NCBI GenBank assembly: GCA_014898425.1
Contig: RCSZ01000017.1
Span: 1-64,000 of the forward strand
Length of the DNA: 64,000 nucleotides
Direction of reading: 5' to 3'
Source of the DNA: Botryotinia globosa
Lineage: Eukaryota; Ascomycota; Leotiomycetes; Helotiales; Sclerotiniaceae
The notes beneath the pieces are model-generated. The model searched no databases. It saw only the letters and a program-made list of their open reading frames with translations, and had not been told where the DNA came from. The position numbers and the translations under genes are program-made. The stretch's first letter is position 1. Each line of letters opens with the position of its first letter. Below, one piece after another: positions 1 to 13,282 of this stretch.

Positions 1-553
1 AAATACTGTATTAATTTTTCAAGAATCCGATGTAAGTTTTGATAGTAAATTTAGCTTAATAAGCTTTTTTGATATTAATAAATTTAATTGGATATTATCA
101 TGTGATATTTTTTTCGAAAATATTAAGATTTAGAACTGAAATCGAATATAAATTTTAATGAAGATGCTTAAACCATCATTTTTTATACCAGAATCTTATT
201 TATACCGGATTTGATTGTTCAAATATTTCATTCCGATATAACCAAGTTCTACTATAGATTTAATTAGATTAGACTAGATTAAACGAGACTCCTAAGTGAA
301 CTTGCTTGCTTGTCGCGCGCTTAGATGTCGAGTTAGGATTGGAGCTGGGTGGAGCTGGGTTGGGTGTTGGGTTATTGGGTTATTGACTCCAGGATTGGTT
401 GGGTGGTTGAGGTTGTGGTTATATGGTTTGGATGGGTGGCGGCTGTTATATGGTTTGGAGGAATGAGAGATGGATGAGGGATGAGAGATAGTTTTTTCAT
501 TGAGCGGGAGTATTCGAGTAGCTATTCGAAAATTTATTTTGTTTGTTTACTTA

Positions 554-1441
554 GGGCCCGTTCGGATCGATTTTTTTAATTGTTGTTAAAATGAGTTTAG
601 TAGATTTGTTGACTAAATATTTAGTCTATATTTTGTAAGAGTTTAGGCCTCGGCTTATCGCACACCACCCTATTTTGTAACAAAATCCCTGCAAAAATGT
701 TGTTTTTCTATATAAATTAATTATTTTTATAATTCTTTAATGAATAGAAAATATAATTTGAAAATTAGTTATTGAAATAATATCTATATTTAGTTTCTGA
801 AAAAATAAATGAAATATTTTTAAGAATTTTTTGAATAAAGTTATAAATATTTAAAGTTGGAAATTTTCAAATTTTTTAATATATAATGCTTTTCCCATAT
901 AAAAAAATCGATTTTTTTAAAAATTTCAGGAATTCCAATTTTAAATACCTACAATTTTATCAAAAAAATTATTAAAAATAATTCACTCATTTTTTTATAT
1001 AATTTCATTAATTATTTATTATTAAAATAAATTTTATAAATCTAATTTGAAAATTGATTGAAATAATATATAGTTCAAAAGTTAAAGAAATGAAGCTTTT
1101 TAGTATGTTTTCGCTTAGTGTGCGATAAGCCGGGGCCTAAACTCTTACGTTTTGTTGATATTGAGTTTTAGATTAATAAACTTACAAAATGTAAAATAAT
1201 ATATGTTAACAAATACTAATTAAAGTTGCATATCAAATTTAACAAAAATATTATACAAATTTTAAAATTTATTAATTAATATAATGTTGCTTTTTAAAAC
1301 TCAATATCAGCATTCGATAAAACACTTTTTTTTATTTACATTATCAATATAAATTGTTAATTAATATTCGTATTCAGTAAATACTTATTTAGGCTATAAT
1401 TATTGTTAACATCGCCTAAAAAAATCGATTCGAACGGGCCC
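554..1441. mobile_element. 888 bp TIR element (MITE-like), host of a nested element
   Basis: The ends form a 24 bp inverted repeat with one mismatch, starting GGGCCCGTTCG and running into ATCGATTTTTTT. It is flanked by TTACTTA on both sides (547-553 and 1442-1448). That can be read as a 7 bp target duplication or as the 3 bp TTA duplication typical of PIF/Harbinger elements, whose plant MITEs often begin with similar GGGCC ends. No transposase frame is visible, so it is non-autonomous. A second TIR element lies inside it. Family assignment is inference from end sequence only. Confidence 0.75.
635..1147 (+). mobile_element. 513 bp TIR element, copy 1, nested in the 554-1441 element
   Basis: The termini are a 31 bp inverted repeat with a single mismatch (starts GTAAGAGTTTAGGCC). 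The interior is very AT-rich and non-coding. TTTTG occurs at both junctions and may be a 5 bp target duplication, but this is weak because one copy overlaps the terminal base. A second copy in the opposite orientation is at 5668-6179. The class is unknown to me. Confidence 0.75.
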
Positions 1442-4307
1442 TTACTTATTTATTCGTCTATCTAGATGTTTTCCTACACATATCTTTAGGGTTTTCTCTT
1501 ATAATTGTGATTGGTTCACTCTACTGTTCCGTTAATTGGTTGGTTGGTTGATTGATTGGTTTTCGATTAAATTGCTTGAGAATTGTTTATCTTACTCAAA
1601 AGTGTGATATCTACATAGGTACTTACAGATCCTGGATCTATCATCTTGATTTTGATGTAAATGTAAATATAAATGTAAGCATGAATTTTAGAGTTAGCGT
1701 GAAGTTGGGAGGGGAGGTAAAGTTGAGATGAGATAGAGTCAGTGTTGGACTTTTGAATATCTAGTATCTTATTTAATTTGAGTTGGTTTTTATTTTGATT
1801 AATTTGATTTGTTTTTGTAATTTGACTTAATTTGATTTGATTGTTCTATTTTGTTTTAATTTATTGAGTTTATTTTTTGGTTTCGTTCTTTTCAATATTA
1901 TCCCTATGATGTCAAAGTGAATATTCGAGACAAAGAGTAATTCAATATAAATTCCTATATAAATTTTCTATACATATATTAAAAATTCATAATACATTTA
2001 TTATTAATAAATAAATTATATAATTAAGAATAAATAAAATTAGTACTTTGTATAACTCATTTAGTATTAATTTTAATATTAAAAAAGAAAATAAGGGCTC
2101 TAAAAGGCCTTAGGGATTTCAAGATTTTTGAATGTTAGAGTTATAGAAAAGGTGGATGAAAGGGAGCGAGTATTCAAATTAGAAGGAGATAAAAGATATA
2201 AATTAGAACTAAGGAGAAGGGGAGGGAATAATTATGAGAACTAGAAGAAAAGGAAAACGAGTGAGAAAGCTAAAGGCGTTAGTCGAAAGTTTAAAGAGAA
2301 GATCACTTTTTGCTACACACTTTCAATTTAATTTTTAATCAAGAGCTTTATTATTATATTATATAGTATAAAATATATTAAAAAAAGAAAATTAATCTAC
2401 TTTGAATAGAGATAGATATTTTCAATTTAAAAATAATTACTTTAAATTAAAACTTAATAGCTTTCTAGATTAAAGAATTTTATTAAGATTTTCTTGATTA
2501 AAATAAGTTTTATAAAATATAGATTTTTAAATTACTTATTTTTATTCATTCAAAACGATTATTTTAATATATAATTGAATATCTAAGATTTTATAGTGAT
2601 TAATGAAATAATGATTTCATTAATAACGAATTCTACTCCTAGAGGGTATTTGATTTATAGTGACCGATAATGAAAAATGCTATAGCTCAAAAACACACCT
2701 AAAATGATCATTTTTGATGTGTTTTTTTAGTTCCGGCTTATATCAATTGTATAGTATAGTGACATAATAGAATTGAGAGAATAGAGAGACTGGATAGATA
2801 GCTTCTTTAGACTATTGATTGTCAACTACTGATTGTCAATAGGTTGAAAAATCGGATAGATACTATACTGTGATATTATCAGACAATAATTGGAGTTGGG
2901 ATTCTGAGGGGGCTGCTTTGATGGAGGGAGATGAGTAAATATTACAATCTTATTAGATTGATTGAGTGGCTTTTTCCTCGATTTCTTAATAGTAGTTGAT
3001 TTATGTGGTTTTGTGCTTTCAAACCCGACATTAGATCTTTTTACTTAAGTATCGTATTAACTGGATTAGAATGAAATATTTGATTATTAGTTATAGTGGA
3101 TTGATAGATCATGTTTTATTTAACTAAAGATTTTTTTTGGATTATAAAAGAATATTTAGATAGGCTTTATACTTTATATTTATAAACTATAAAGTCTATA
3201 ATATTTCGAATCATAAAAGATTACTTGGTTGTAAGACCACCTTCAATCTTACTATAAGATAGATTTTTTGGCTATAAGATAGTATCACCTAATCTAGTTA
3301 ATACGGTACATCAAAAGTTTCAGTAGATTGAATTTAAATACGAAGATCTATCTCTTCTGGAATATAGAATCCTTGAGCTCTATTCTTTGGATTGATGTGA
3401 GGATCTAACCAGTCGGGTATTGTCTCTCTCTGAAATACAGAGTTCTTTGGCTCTATTCAGCCTACATCTAAGTTGATACGGCCAGGTATCGGTACATGAA
3501 CCCTCTCACCTCAAGCCTACGGAAGGATTGGATTTGACCAGATCACTTCCTATAGATCTGATCAATCAAGGTGAAAAATCGGGTTGAGGTGTCGACTTTA
3601 TGGGCTATGAGATTTTGAAGGATGAGGGATTGTTGAGACACGGTTTGATTGGGGGTTGATTAGTTCAGGTTGGGTTAGGATTAGGGTTCAGTTACTGGAC
3701 AGGCCATTAAAGAGAGGAGAAATAACCGAAACTGAGACCGGGACCGGGATCGGGGCGGTGTGTTCACTGTGGTTTGATGTGATGTGATATGATATGACCT
3801 CATTGTTTACGGTTTGTGGTAGGGCTGGGGCTGGTTTGATTGAAGTAGTTAGGTGTGTATGTGTAATTGGTCTTTAGACCGTGGATAAGATTAGATGAGA
3901 TGAAAAAAATATTTCTATCCATCTGTTTGTTTGATGTCAACCGCTGCGGAGTCCAAATCTTTTGTGGAGTGTTATTGGATGAGAGGGATAGTTTCTATTT
4001 CGTGTTTATATTCTTAGCTAGGCTACAGTTGTACCGTTGTGTCGGGGGGTATTACCAGATTGGTATGTTAATAAGTATATTTTCATTCTAATCTTGACTT
4101 GGAATTGCATCGGGTATTTGATTTGACTCAAGGGATATGAAGAATTTGATGGGGCGGTTGGGGCTGTAGATTTATGAATATGTAGAGAGGTCTGCAGATT
4201 TGGGTGCGAGACCCTGGACCTTATTCCTTTGACCAGTTATTCATTTGTTGTTTATCTGCTTCGCTACTGTCACTCTCTTTTGTGTCTCTTGGAGCTGTAC
4301 CTTTTGC

Positions 4308-4420
4308 TATAAAATCCCATTCTCCACACGTTCATATCTGTTCTAATATCTAAACCATTCATTCATTATTCACCATTCTATTTCATTTCATTTCATTTCA
4401 TTTCACTCACTCACTCAAAC
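4308..4420 (+). promoter_or_regulatory. TATA-like box followed by CATTT repeats and a pyrimidine-rich leader-like stretch
   Basis: TATAAAA lies at 4308-4314. About 65 bp downstream is a run of TTTCA/CATTT pentamers and then CT-rich sequence, an arrangement common in ascomycete core promoters and 5' leaders. No convincing coding frame follows; the 5109-5432 frame is low-complexity Ser/Phe/Pro. It could be a promoter of a non-coding transcript, a dead gene or chance. Confidence 0.25.
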
Positions 4421-5667
4421 AACTTTCATCGCCTCTCATCACCCCTCATCCTCATCCTCCTAAAAGTTCAAATCAAGTTAAACCCCAAACCGTTCCTTCC
4501 CTCTTCATACTTAGCATTCTCAAATTCCTGCCTCCACCAAAAATCCCCATCTCATAAATTCATGCTTGAATCCCTCACTTCCTCTCTTAATCCCTTTTTA
4601 TCAGAGCTTCTCTCAATCTTCCACCTCGATCTCCTATTCCGTTTTCTCTATTTGTGTTTTTGGAAACGCGAAGCTAGCTAAGCCTTTGATCTTTTATTTC
4701 AATCCAATTAGCAAAATTTTAGATCAAAAGATTGAGTAGATATATTTTCTTGGAGTTTTGTTCTTCATTATATCTCTTTCTAAAAGTATTTAGAAAGATG
4801 TTTCTTCGCTACTGCGTATATGTCGCTTTGACGCTTTATTTGCGATTTCTTTAGTTGGATGGATGTTGTTGTTTTTTTGGTTTTTTTGGTTGATATGTCC
4901 TGTTAGCCATTTACTATCAATCACCTATCTCATGATTTTTTGATTTTTAATACTGGTTGTTGAGTTTTCTCTTATAGACCTGTCCTATTTCTTGCAGCAG
5001 TTTTACAACTGTTTTTTTCGGCTATTTCGTATTGCTTATGTTTATCGATTACAGGCAAGCGATCGGATTAGATTTGTATTTTCGAGATAGCCGAGGTTTT
5101 TTGGTACGTTGAAACTCCTTTTTCTTTCATATCGCTTCATTTTTTCTCGTTATTTGATTTCCAGATCATTTATTTCCTATTTTCCTATTTTCTTCTCCCT
5201 CCGCGCCTTTCACCATCTCATCTCATTTCAGTCACTTTCACCTTTCTCAACTTCGAGTCATCCTACCCATCCAAAAAATTCCCTCTGTGTCCTCATCTCC
5301 CTCTTTCTTCTCACATACGTTCCCGGTCTATCTCACACATTACATTTTCTCACTCTCTATCATCCCCCGCCCCTTCCCCCCCTTCTTTTCTCTCTTTTCC
5401 CTATTTCCGCTTCCTTTCTTTCTCTCTTTTGAATCATCTCAGAAACAATCCTTATAGTTTCATTCGCTAACTCCTATCTACCACTCGAAGTCTGATACAA
5501 TACACTCGAATCCTCAAATTCCCACACCTGTTGTCTCATACAATCAACAAAATCTAGCTAGTGAGCTGGCATTCTAGCATTCTAGTCTTCGCATCAAAAT
5601 TATCATCATAATACCAATAATAATTTCAAATCGATTCTATCGATAACTCGAAGTGTTATGTGAAATT

Positions 5668-6179
5668 GTAAGAGTTTAGCCCAGGCTTATTACATACTAA
5701 GCGAAAACATAGCAAAAACATTCATTTATTCAACTTTTTAACTATATATTATTTCAATAAAAAAATGAATTCGATTTTTGAAAATAATATTTATACTTTA
5801 GAATCATTGAAATAATTCAAGAAAATGAACAAAACGGTTTTAATAATTTTTAATATAGAGTTATATATCTTGAAAATTGAAATAAAAAAAAACGAAAAAA
5901 AAAATTGATTTTTTTATATCAAAAAGTATTATATACTAAGAATTTAGAGAATTTTCAATTTTCAATATCTGTAACTTTTATCAAAAAATAATCAAAGATA
6001 TTCTATGTATTTTTTATTTTTCAATCAAAAGTATTAATATTATATTCAATTTTCAAATTATCGATTCAAATTGTTAAAGAATTATAAAAATAATTAATTT
6101 GTATAGGAAAATAGCTGTTTAATAGAGATTTTGCTATAAAATAGAATGATATGCGAGAAGCCGGGGCCAGAACTCTTAC
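5668..6179 (-). mobile_element. 512 bp TIR element, copy 2 (inverted relative to copy 1)
   Basis: It starts GTAAGAGTTTAGCCC and ends with the inverse, GGGGCCAGAACTCTTAC, so the ends are inverted repeats with several mismatches. Its right end, read on the reverse strand, matches the left end of the 635-1147 copy, including the AT-rich stretch just inside, so the two are family members in opposite orientation. Length is almost identical (512 versus 513 bp). No clear target duplication was found. Non-coding. Confidence 0.75.
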
Positions 6180-8121
6180 AACGATTCTTCATTTCGTTTC
6201 TATTAATATCCCCTCGCTTAGAGGAAAAGAGAGGGAAAATGTCTGGGTTGTATTAAATACAAATCATAGTACTTTGAAAACCTCGATCAAAAGTTTATCG
6301 AAAGTTTTATATTAAATCAGCTTGAATTCGTAGTGGAAAATCATATAGTATATTTACCCGTGAATCATTGATCTTTGTGATGAAATGAACGCAAGTGAAC
6401 GACCTTAGGGCATTGGACTACTCTAGTAGACTTTGCGAGAAAGTTAGACTTTATGAATAAGGATTGCTTTTCCCTGTACATAGCTAGCTGTCTAGATCCA
6501 ATACAGTGCTAATATTAGGATTTATAACGTAGATAACACATCATCTGTACTCTCATCAAACAAGATATGACTGTTGGTATCACCTCAAAAGCGATTATGA
6601 CGTTTTTGTAATAGGTTTAGACCTTAGGCTTAGAGCTATGAGAGCTATATGTAATGCCCTCATAATCTAGCGCGTGCGTTCACGTGTTTTCATGAATTAG
6701 CATCGCATATTAATCAATCAATAGGTCGGGTTGGTCAATTCCACATGATAGGGGGTCGTATTGTGATGAGATTGATTGGCCTCAGAGGGCTAACCTTGTT
6801 TTGTTGCCGGGTGTTTGAAGTATTTAATTTCATCCACTTATTAATGAGTGATCCGTAGTATTGAAAGATCGAACTTATAATTAATTCAGATCTATACTGC
6901 TCGAGTATACCTGCTCTTGACATCAATAGCAGCTTGATACAGCAACTCATATATTTTCGATTGATACGAATGTCGACCATCAAGGTCAATGCTTGCAATG
7001 ACCGTGAAACCGACACGCTGTATCATTTGCCACTAGGTATTATATGGGGTCCGGATGGGTTGCATGCAGATGTTACTTCGAAGTGGCGGTTCAAATGGTA
7101 GTTCTTTCTATAGATTGGATGGTCGGGTGGGGTTGGGTATGAAGAGATCGTCTTCTGTGCCGCCTCAATGGTAAATACAATACAACCCTTTTCCTACAAA
7201 TAATCTCCCGTCATCTCTTCATTTGTGCGGGCATCCTCCACGCAATCGTGGCGTATCGGCAGGATATGAAACAGCTGAGACACTATGGAACAGCAATCAC
7301 CAGAATACATAAGCCATGTAAATTTCAATATCTCATCATTTTATAGGCACACGATAGTCAGTGCAAAGTCTGTAGAGACTTCACTTTCAGGTTCGGTGCT
7401 AGAACATTGATTCGTTGAAATGATGTTGAATATAAAAGAGGTGATAATAAACTAACAGACTAGTACTAGCTCCCGCCCCAACTGACTCTATTCACAACTA
7501 TACAGCCTTTGAGGGACCATGTTCAACTGCCGCTTGCATGGAATATTTCTCCACTCCAGTTCTCCAAGTTCTCATTTGAGTATTTGCTACTATCATCGAG
7601 ATCTGTACTAGAGGCTTTTCTACCCGACATCTTTCCTGAGGCTTCATGTTCTCTCGAAGAATTCTTTTAGCATTCATTTGTATCAATTCAAATTCCTGTC
7701 AGCTGTGTAATTTTTACCAGGCTTCAATTCATTCTATAATAAGATGTCAAAGACAATTTTGAGCAAGAACTATTCCGAAGCATCTACTCGCGCTGAGGCT
7801 GATAGGCGTAGATGGAGTGGTGGGTGGGGCGCTTAGTGGGGAACACTCGAATGTCTACGACCATATGTTCTTGGTGTATTGGTTTTCCTATCTGCATAGA
7901 GCCAGGGTAAGCTCAGCTCATGCGTATTCTGCCAAACATGGAAACTACCTCGCAACAAATGCCCATAATGAGTTGATGGCGAATGTGAACCGCATATAAT
8001 ACTACATGTTGCCATTTCTTTCATCATACTTCGGCATTGTTTAGAATGAATTTCTGAACCTCTTTTCATCGAATTATTTTATTCCTGATGTTTTGCTTCA
8101 CAAAAGGCACTTCAAATTATC

Positions 8122-9131
8122 ATGGAAGCCGGAAACATATCACATAACGAGAACTTGTCCAAATCAGAGCTCATTCAGGGAGACAGCAACAATGCCTTTT
8201 CGGAATTACTTATCAGTCTTTCCTCGGACTCAGGTGGTCCCAAAGCGGAACTCCTCGTAAAGACGATGCAAGAAAGCGACCTCAGTGACCTGAGAAGGCT
8301 TTTCAACTCCAAGATTGATTTGCTTGAGATGACTATACCTACAAGAATCAACCATGATGGCAGAGAGATAAACCTCGACCTCGCCTTAATTCACTGGGCT
8401 GCGGTGTTCAGTGAACCTTCGATTATCAATCTTCTTTTAGAATATGGCGCTAAAGTGGACAAAAAGATTCCTATAATTGGCGGAACCGCACTACATTTGT
8501 CATCTAGATATGGCAGAGAAGAGAATGTGGAGTGTCTTCTGGACGCAAGCGCCGACTATAGCCAGCTTGACATTAATAACAATATGGCAATTCACCATGC
8601 TGCTATGACTGGCAAGCTTGAAACTCTGAAAGTTCTTTACAGACGAGGCTCACATAGATATATCAATGAGGCAAACTCTTATCTCAATACACCACTGCAT
8701 CTAGCAAGTATTCTTGACAATGCCAATGTTGTCAAATGGCTTTTGGAACAGGGAGCAGCAATTAATCAGCCAGGAACAGGAGGAGACACTCCATTGCATT
8801 TAGCGACTTCCAGGGGTCATGTCGAAAATGTCAGGGAACTTTTGAACAATGGGGCGGATGTTCACAAAAGAAATGATGTTTCCTACTCCGCAATTCTAGT
8901 TGCGTCTCAAAACGCTAATTTGGAAATTTTCAGGATGCTAAGAGTATCAGGTGCATTTCCCTCAGATGTAGGCGCGCGAGATAATGGTACTTGCTACCAC
9001 AGAGTCGTATTGTGTTCCCGGGAATTCTCAAGCGACCACTCTAGCATCATAGACTATTTGGTAGGCTATGGTGTAGATATTAACCAAGTTAATTCTCTTG
9101 GCGATTCACCTCTGATACTTGCATATATAAA
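8122..9131 (+). CDS. Ankyrin-repeat/CorA-like protein, 5' part (residues 1-336), interrupted by a retrotransposon
   Basis: This is the first part of a gene that continues at 23373. The ATG at 8122 has an A at -3. From about residue 85 the frame encodes ankyrin repeats with the TPLHLA..G..E.V..LL..GAD consensus, e.g. near residues 190-260. Host sequence ends at 9131, the last base of the ATAAA target duplication; the open frame then runs a few codons into the LTR and stops at 9153, so any local transcript would give about 343 residues lacking the C-terminal half. Reading from 9131 straight into 23373 preserves the frame and completes an ankyrin repeat. The gene is therefore probably inactivated at the level of the full-length protein, although no stop codon or frameshift is seen in the host part. 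Repeat boundaries are by eye. Confidence 0.85.
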
Positions 9132-9301
9132 TATCGGGACATCGATCATATAATTAAAGAGAGCACTGTATTAACTAACATTGCATTAGCATTTCCCTAT
9201 ATATTTAGTATCTAGCTTCCTATAAATAATAATAATTAAGAATAAATACAATTATATAAAATTAAGTATTTATATTTATATTAATCAAATTGATATCAAT
9301 A
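9132..9301 (+). repeat. 5' LTR of the copia-like element
   Basis: It aligns end to end with 23198-23367 without a length difference; almost all mismatches I see are transitions. It directly abuts the ankyrin coding sequence at 9131/9132. Confidence 0.85.
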
Positions 9302-12300
9302 CTAATTAGTGATATTACAAATTAGAGCTTTAAATTCTATTAAAAGTATTAGATGTTTTTATATAATATTCAGAATTAATAGAAATTCTAAAAAGATTAC
9401 AAAGAAAATATTATTATATCAGATATAATATATTATCTCTTCTTATAGTACTAAAAAATATACTCCAAATAATTGTATTGGGAAAATATATTCAAAAAAT
9501 TCGATTTTATCAAATATAACAAATTAACTTTGTATTCATTACATATTCATTTTTGTATTGTATATTATATTAAATAAAATAAAAACCTTTATCACTCTCT
9601 ATATTTATAAGAGACTTTTTTATATATATAAATATATATATATCTATAATAACTCTCGAAATACTCCTATCTATATATACAAATATATCAGAAAGCGATA
9701 TTACCCCAACCACTAAGAATATCATTAATAAAAACATATACACAAAGGAAAAAAAGAAAGAATACAAGGAATAACTTAATTTATTAAAAACAATACCAAA
9801 TAATAAAAGAATTATTATTATTAATGATAAAGAATTCATTAAATATATCAAATTCAAATATAAATAATATAATTATAAGAATATTAATAATAATAATCTA
9901 ACAAAAATCTTTCATTATAACTTCAGAATATTTATAATTATATAATTTCCGAAAATCTATTAGATTTATATATAAAAACTATATATAATATTATATATTT
10001 GAGAAATATATCTATCGAGAATAAATATTAAAGTATTTACAATTCTATTCAAACAATTTTGTAAGATTATTATTAATAAATAAATAAAAATATAAGTTCA
10101 AAAAGTTTTGAAAAATATTAATATCAAAAAATCCAAATTTAAGTTCGGAATTATTCGCAAATTTATTAAAAACGATTTCAAATATATAAATGAAAATAAT
10201 AGAAGTAAGTATAATAAAAACAAAGATATAGAAAATTTTAATAATAGAGATAATAATAGTAATAAAAACAACAAAGATTATAAATCCTAAAAGAATAAGA
10301 TATCAATATCATATTTCAATATATAATTTCTTATTAGTTTATTGAAATTCTATACTAATAATAAAAAATATAATAAAAATAATAATAATTTCGATTTCAA
10401 GCTTTTAATATTTTATAAAATCTTATAATATATGAAGATATTTATAGATATATATTATAAAGCATTTCCGATTATATTTAAAAAAGATATATTTCAATTC
10501 TTTTATATTAATTATGATTTATTACTATCAATATTCAAAAAGCTTTACATCTATATATAAAATAATTTCGAAGAAAATGAATATTAATAAAATATATTAT
10601 CGAAATAAAATAATATTATTTTGAAATCGATTAAAAAAAAATATAGAAATAAGCTATCTAGTGAATATCTTATAATTATAATTAAGCAATTATATATATT
10701 ATAATATCAATTCGATTTTGTTATACAACAAATATTCTATTTTCATAATAAGTTTATATTTATTTATAAAAATATAGAAATATACAATCTAATTTATTTT
10801 AACCTTAAAAAAAGTGTTTAATTTAATCAATCAATTATAATAATCCATTAATATATAGAAAAGATTATATAAAAATAAAAAGAATGTAATATTATTCACT
10901 AATAAGAAATTCTATAATAATAATAATTATAATAATAATTGGAATAATTTTAGGGATTTCAAAAATAATAATAATTTTAGAAACAATTTGTATAACAAAT
11001 AATAACATTTAGATTCTTTTAATCAATACAATTGTTATTAGATATACAAAAAAGAAAAGTATTGATCAACAAAACATTTTAAAAAAAAAAAAAAAAAAAA
11101 AATATAAATATAGAAAAAAGATTAAAAACAATAATAATAATATATTTAATAAATATTATAATTAATAAATAATTGAATATAAAGAAAAAACTATTAATAC
11201 AAAATCTAATTCAAAAATCAAAATGAATTTGTTTTTTGCAAACCTTAATATTGAAAATAATACAAATGAAATATTTTTTGTAAATTCCAAATCTATTAAT
11301 AATTAAAAAGTATTTAATCAGCTATTATTTAATATAATATTATATATAATAATTAGAAACTTTATTAAAACAGTTTTATTTATAAAAAATATAATAAATA
11401 TTTTTTATATAAATTATATAAATAAAGAATTCTTTAATATATATATTGATATAGTATATATAAAGAAATCAATAATCAGAATTAAATAATATCATATATA
11501 AAAACGGATTTATTCAATTGAATATAATCCATTGATAATAGAGATTATAAATATATATTTCGAAAAGGGAATTATAATATTAATAAAATCATTCCGAATT
11601 GTTATATTATTCGAAAACATTGATTTCTATATTATGAATATTGATATTCTATTTTTATTGAATTTTAAAAATATGAATTGTTTTAAAGTATTTTATAATA
11701 ATATTACTAATCAATTTATTATATTAAAAAGTGAATACTTTATTATTAGAAAATATAGATATATATTTTTAATATAAAAAATGAATATAAATCAATTTAT
11801 TTAAGAATCGATTTATTAGAATAATTATTATTTAATAATTATAGAATTATAATATCTATATTAACAATTCAGTTATTCATTGATATAATGTTTTTATAAT
11901 ATATTATAATAAATAAGTTATAATAAAAATAGTAATGCTATTAAATACTTTATTAAATATTACAAATATTATTAAATATATAGTAAATTATTAAAATATT
12001 TTAAATTCATTTTATTAAAAAATATTGAATTCAATTATACTATTTATATTAATATTATATATATTATAAATAATCTAGTTCTACATATTATCAATAAAAT
12101 AATATATTATCAAGTAGTTTAATTTCTTGAAAATGTTTTTATTAAATATATATTCAATAATTTTAAGGAATATTGGATTGATATATATATTAAATTATTA
12201 GATTATATTATTTATAATATTGAAAAGAATTTTATAAATAAAAAGTTTATTCAAAATATAAAATCTATATTGATTATTATTAAAAATATATTTATTGAAA

Positions 12301-12689
12301 TATATAATTTTATAGATATTATTAAAAGATATTATTATTTATTATATTATATATATAAGATTTTAATAAAAGAATTTGAAAACAACAATCTGATTAAAAT
12401 AATAATCTTTCAAATAATAATAAAAGCTGTAAACAATACAATAAAATCAAATAGATTTGTTTCTATATTATTGATTTATAGAATATATTTTAAATTAAAT
12501 GATATTAATTTATCAATTGTAATAATTATTCAATATATAAAAACTATGAAAAAATTTATAATAAAAATATATTATATTCAAATTAAAAAACAAATTATAA
12601 AGATATTGAGATTAAGAAATAAATTATTTACAATATCTGTTTTTATTCTATTATTAAATTCAAAAGTTTTAATATAAAAAAAGGGGAAT

Positions 12690-12849
12690 TGTGAGGGTGC
12701 ACGGACCCTCTATGCACGTGACCGGCTGTACTAGCCATTTTAGCTAGTTTTTCAAGTATAAGTTGAAAGCCTCGCTTTCAACTTTCTTTTAGATCTTTAT
12801 TAATAACTAAACTATTAAAACAATTCCTTTTCAGTTTACAATTCTTATA
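12690..12849 (+). repeat. 5' LTR of the Ty3-like element
   Basis: 160 bp, same length as 21021-21180. All differences from the 3' LTR are transitions. Near 12761-12785 it holds a perfect hairpin (AAGTTGAAAGC with its inverse, 3-base loop). It keeps more G/C in its first half and less in its second half than the 3' LTR. Confidence 0.88.
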
Positions 12850-13164
12850 AAGTTATTAATCATTTTTCGAATTGGATAGAAATTGTTTGTATATAAAGTA
12901 TATATAAAACAAATCTGAATTGTTCTTAGAGAAAAATTATAATAATTTATAATATTATTTAAGCAAACTTTAGGCTATTTATAGATTTTTATATAATAAA
13001 TTAAATTAACAAAAATAGCTATCAGGAATATAAGATTATAAGAATTAATAAAATCAAAGGTGTTATTTAATCTACAAATAATAATCAAAAAAGTATATAT
13101 AGAAAAAATTATTAAATAAGGAAAACAATTAGAAATAAATATAAATTAAAATAAAAAAGAAATA

Positions 13165-13282
13165 AACTATTTGAACTTTTGAATTTGATTCAAGAAAATA
13201 GTTAGTATAAACTTTCAAAAAACGAACTATTCAAATCTTCGAATTCAATTCAAAGAAAAAGCTAATATAAGCTTTGAAAAAA
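13165..13282 (+). repeat. Two tandem copies of a roughly 60 bp unit in the Ty3 leader
   Basis: A unit starting AACTATTTGAACTTTTGAA is followed directly by AACTATTCAAATCTTCGAA, each continuing into a GTTAGTATAA/GCTAATATAA segment and an A-run. Differences are mostly transitions. It lies about 300 bp downstream of the 5' LTR, in the untranslated leader or start of gag. Function is unknown. Confidence 0.5.

Larger units (their letters stand above)
1449..8121. other. gene-free AT-rich interval
   Basis: Apart from the TIR element at 5668-6179 and the promoter-like stretch near 4308, I see no coding frame with plausible composition or splice structure. Short frames here are isolated, low-complexity or start at non-ATG codons. 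Long A/T runs alternate with pyrimidine-rich stretches (about 4370-5450). Confidence 0.5.

Noticed and set aside
5109..5432. 107-codon plus-strand frame
   Set aside because: Low-complexity CT-rich translation (Ser/Phe/Pro/Leu) without domain or splice support.
9133..9153. Stop codon at 9151-9153 as the true end of a 343-residue ankyrin protein
   Set aside because: These codons lie in the LTR of the inserted element, not in host sequence.
10108..12677. Plus-strand frames at 10108, 11532 and 12270 as independent genes
   Set aside because: They are AT-driven fragments of the decayed copia gag/pol.
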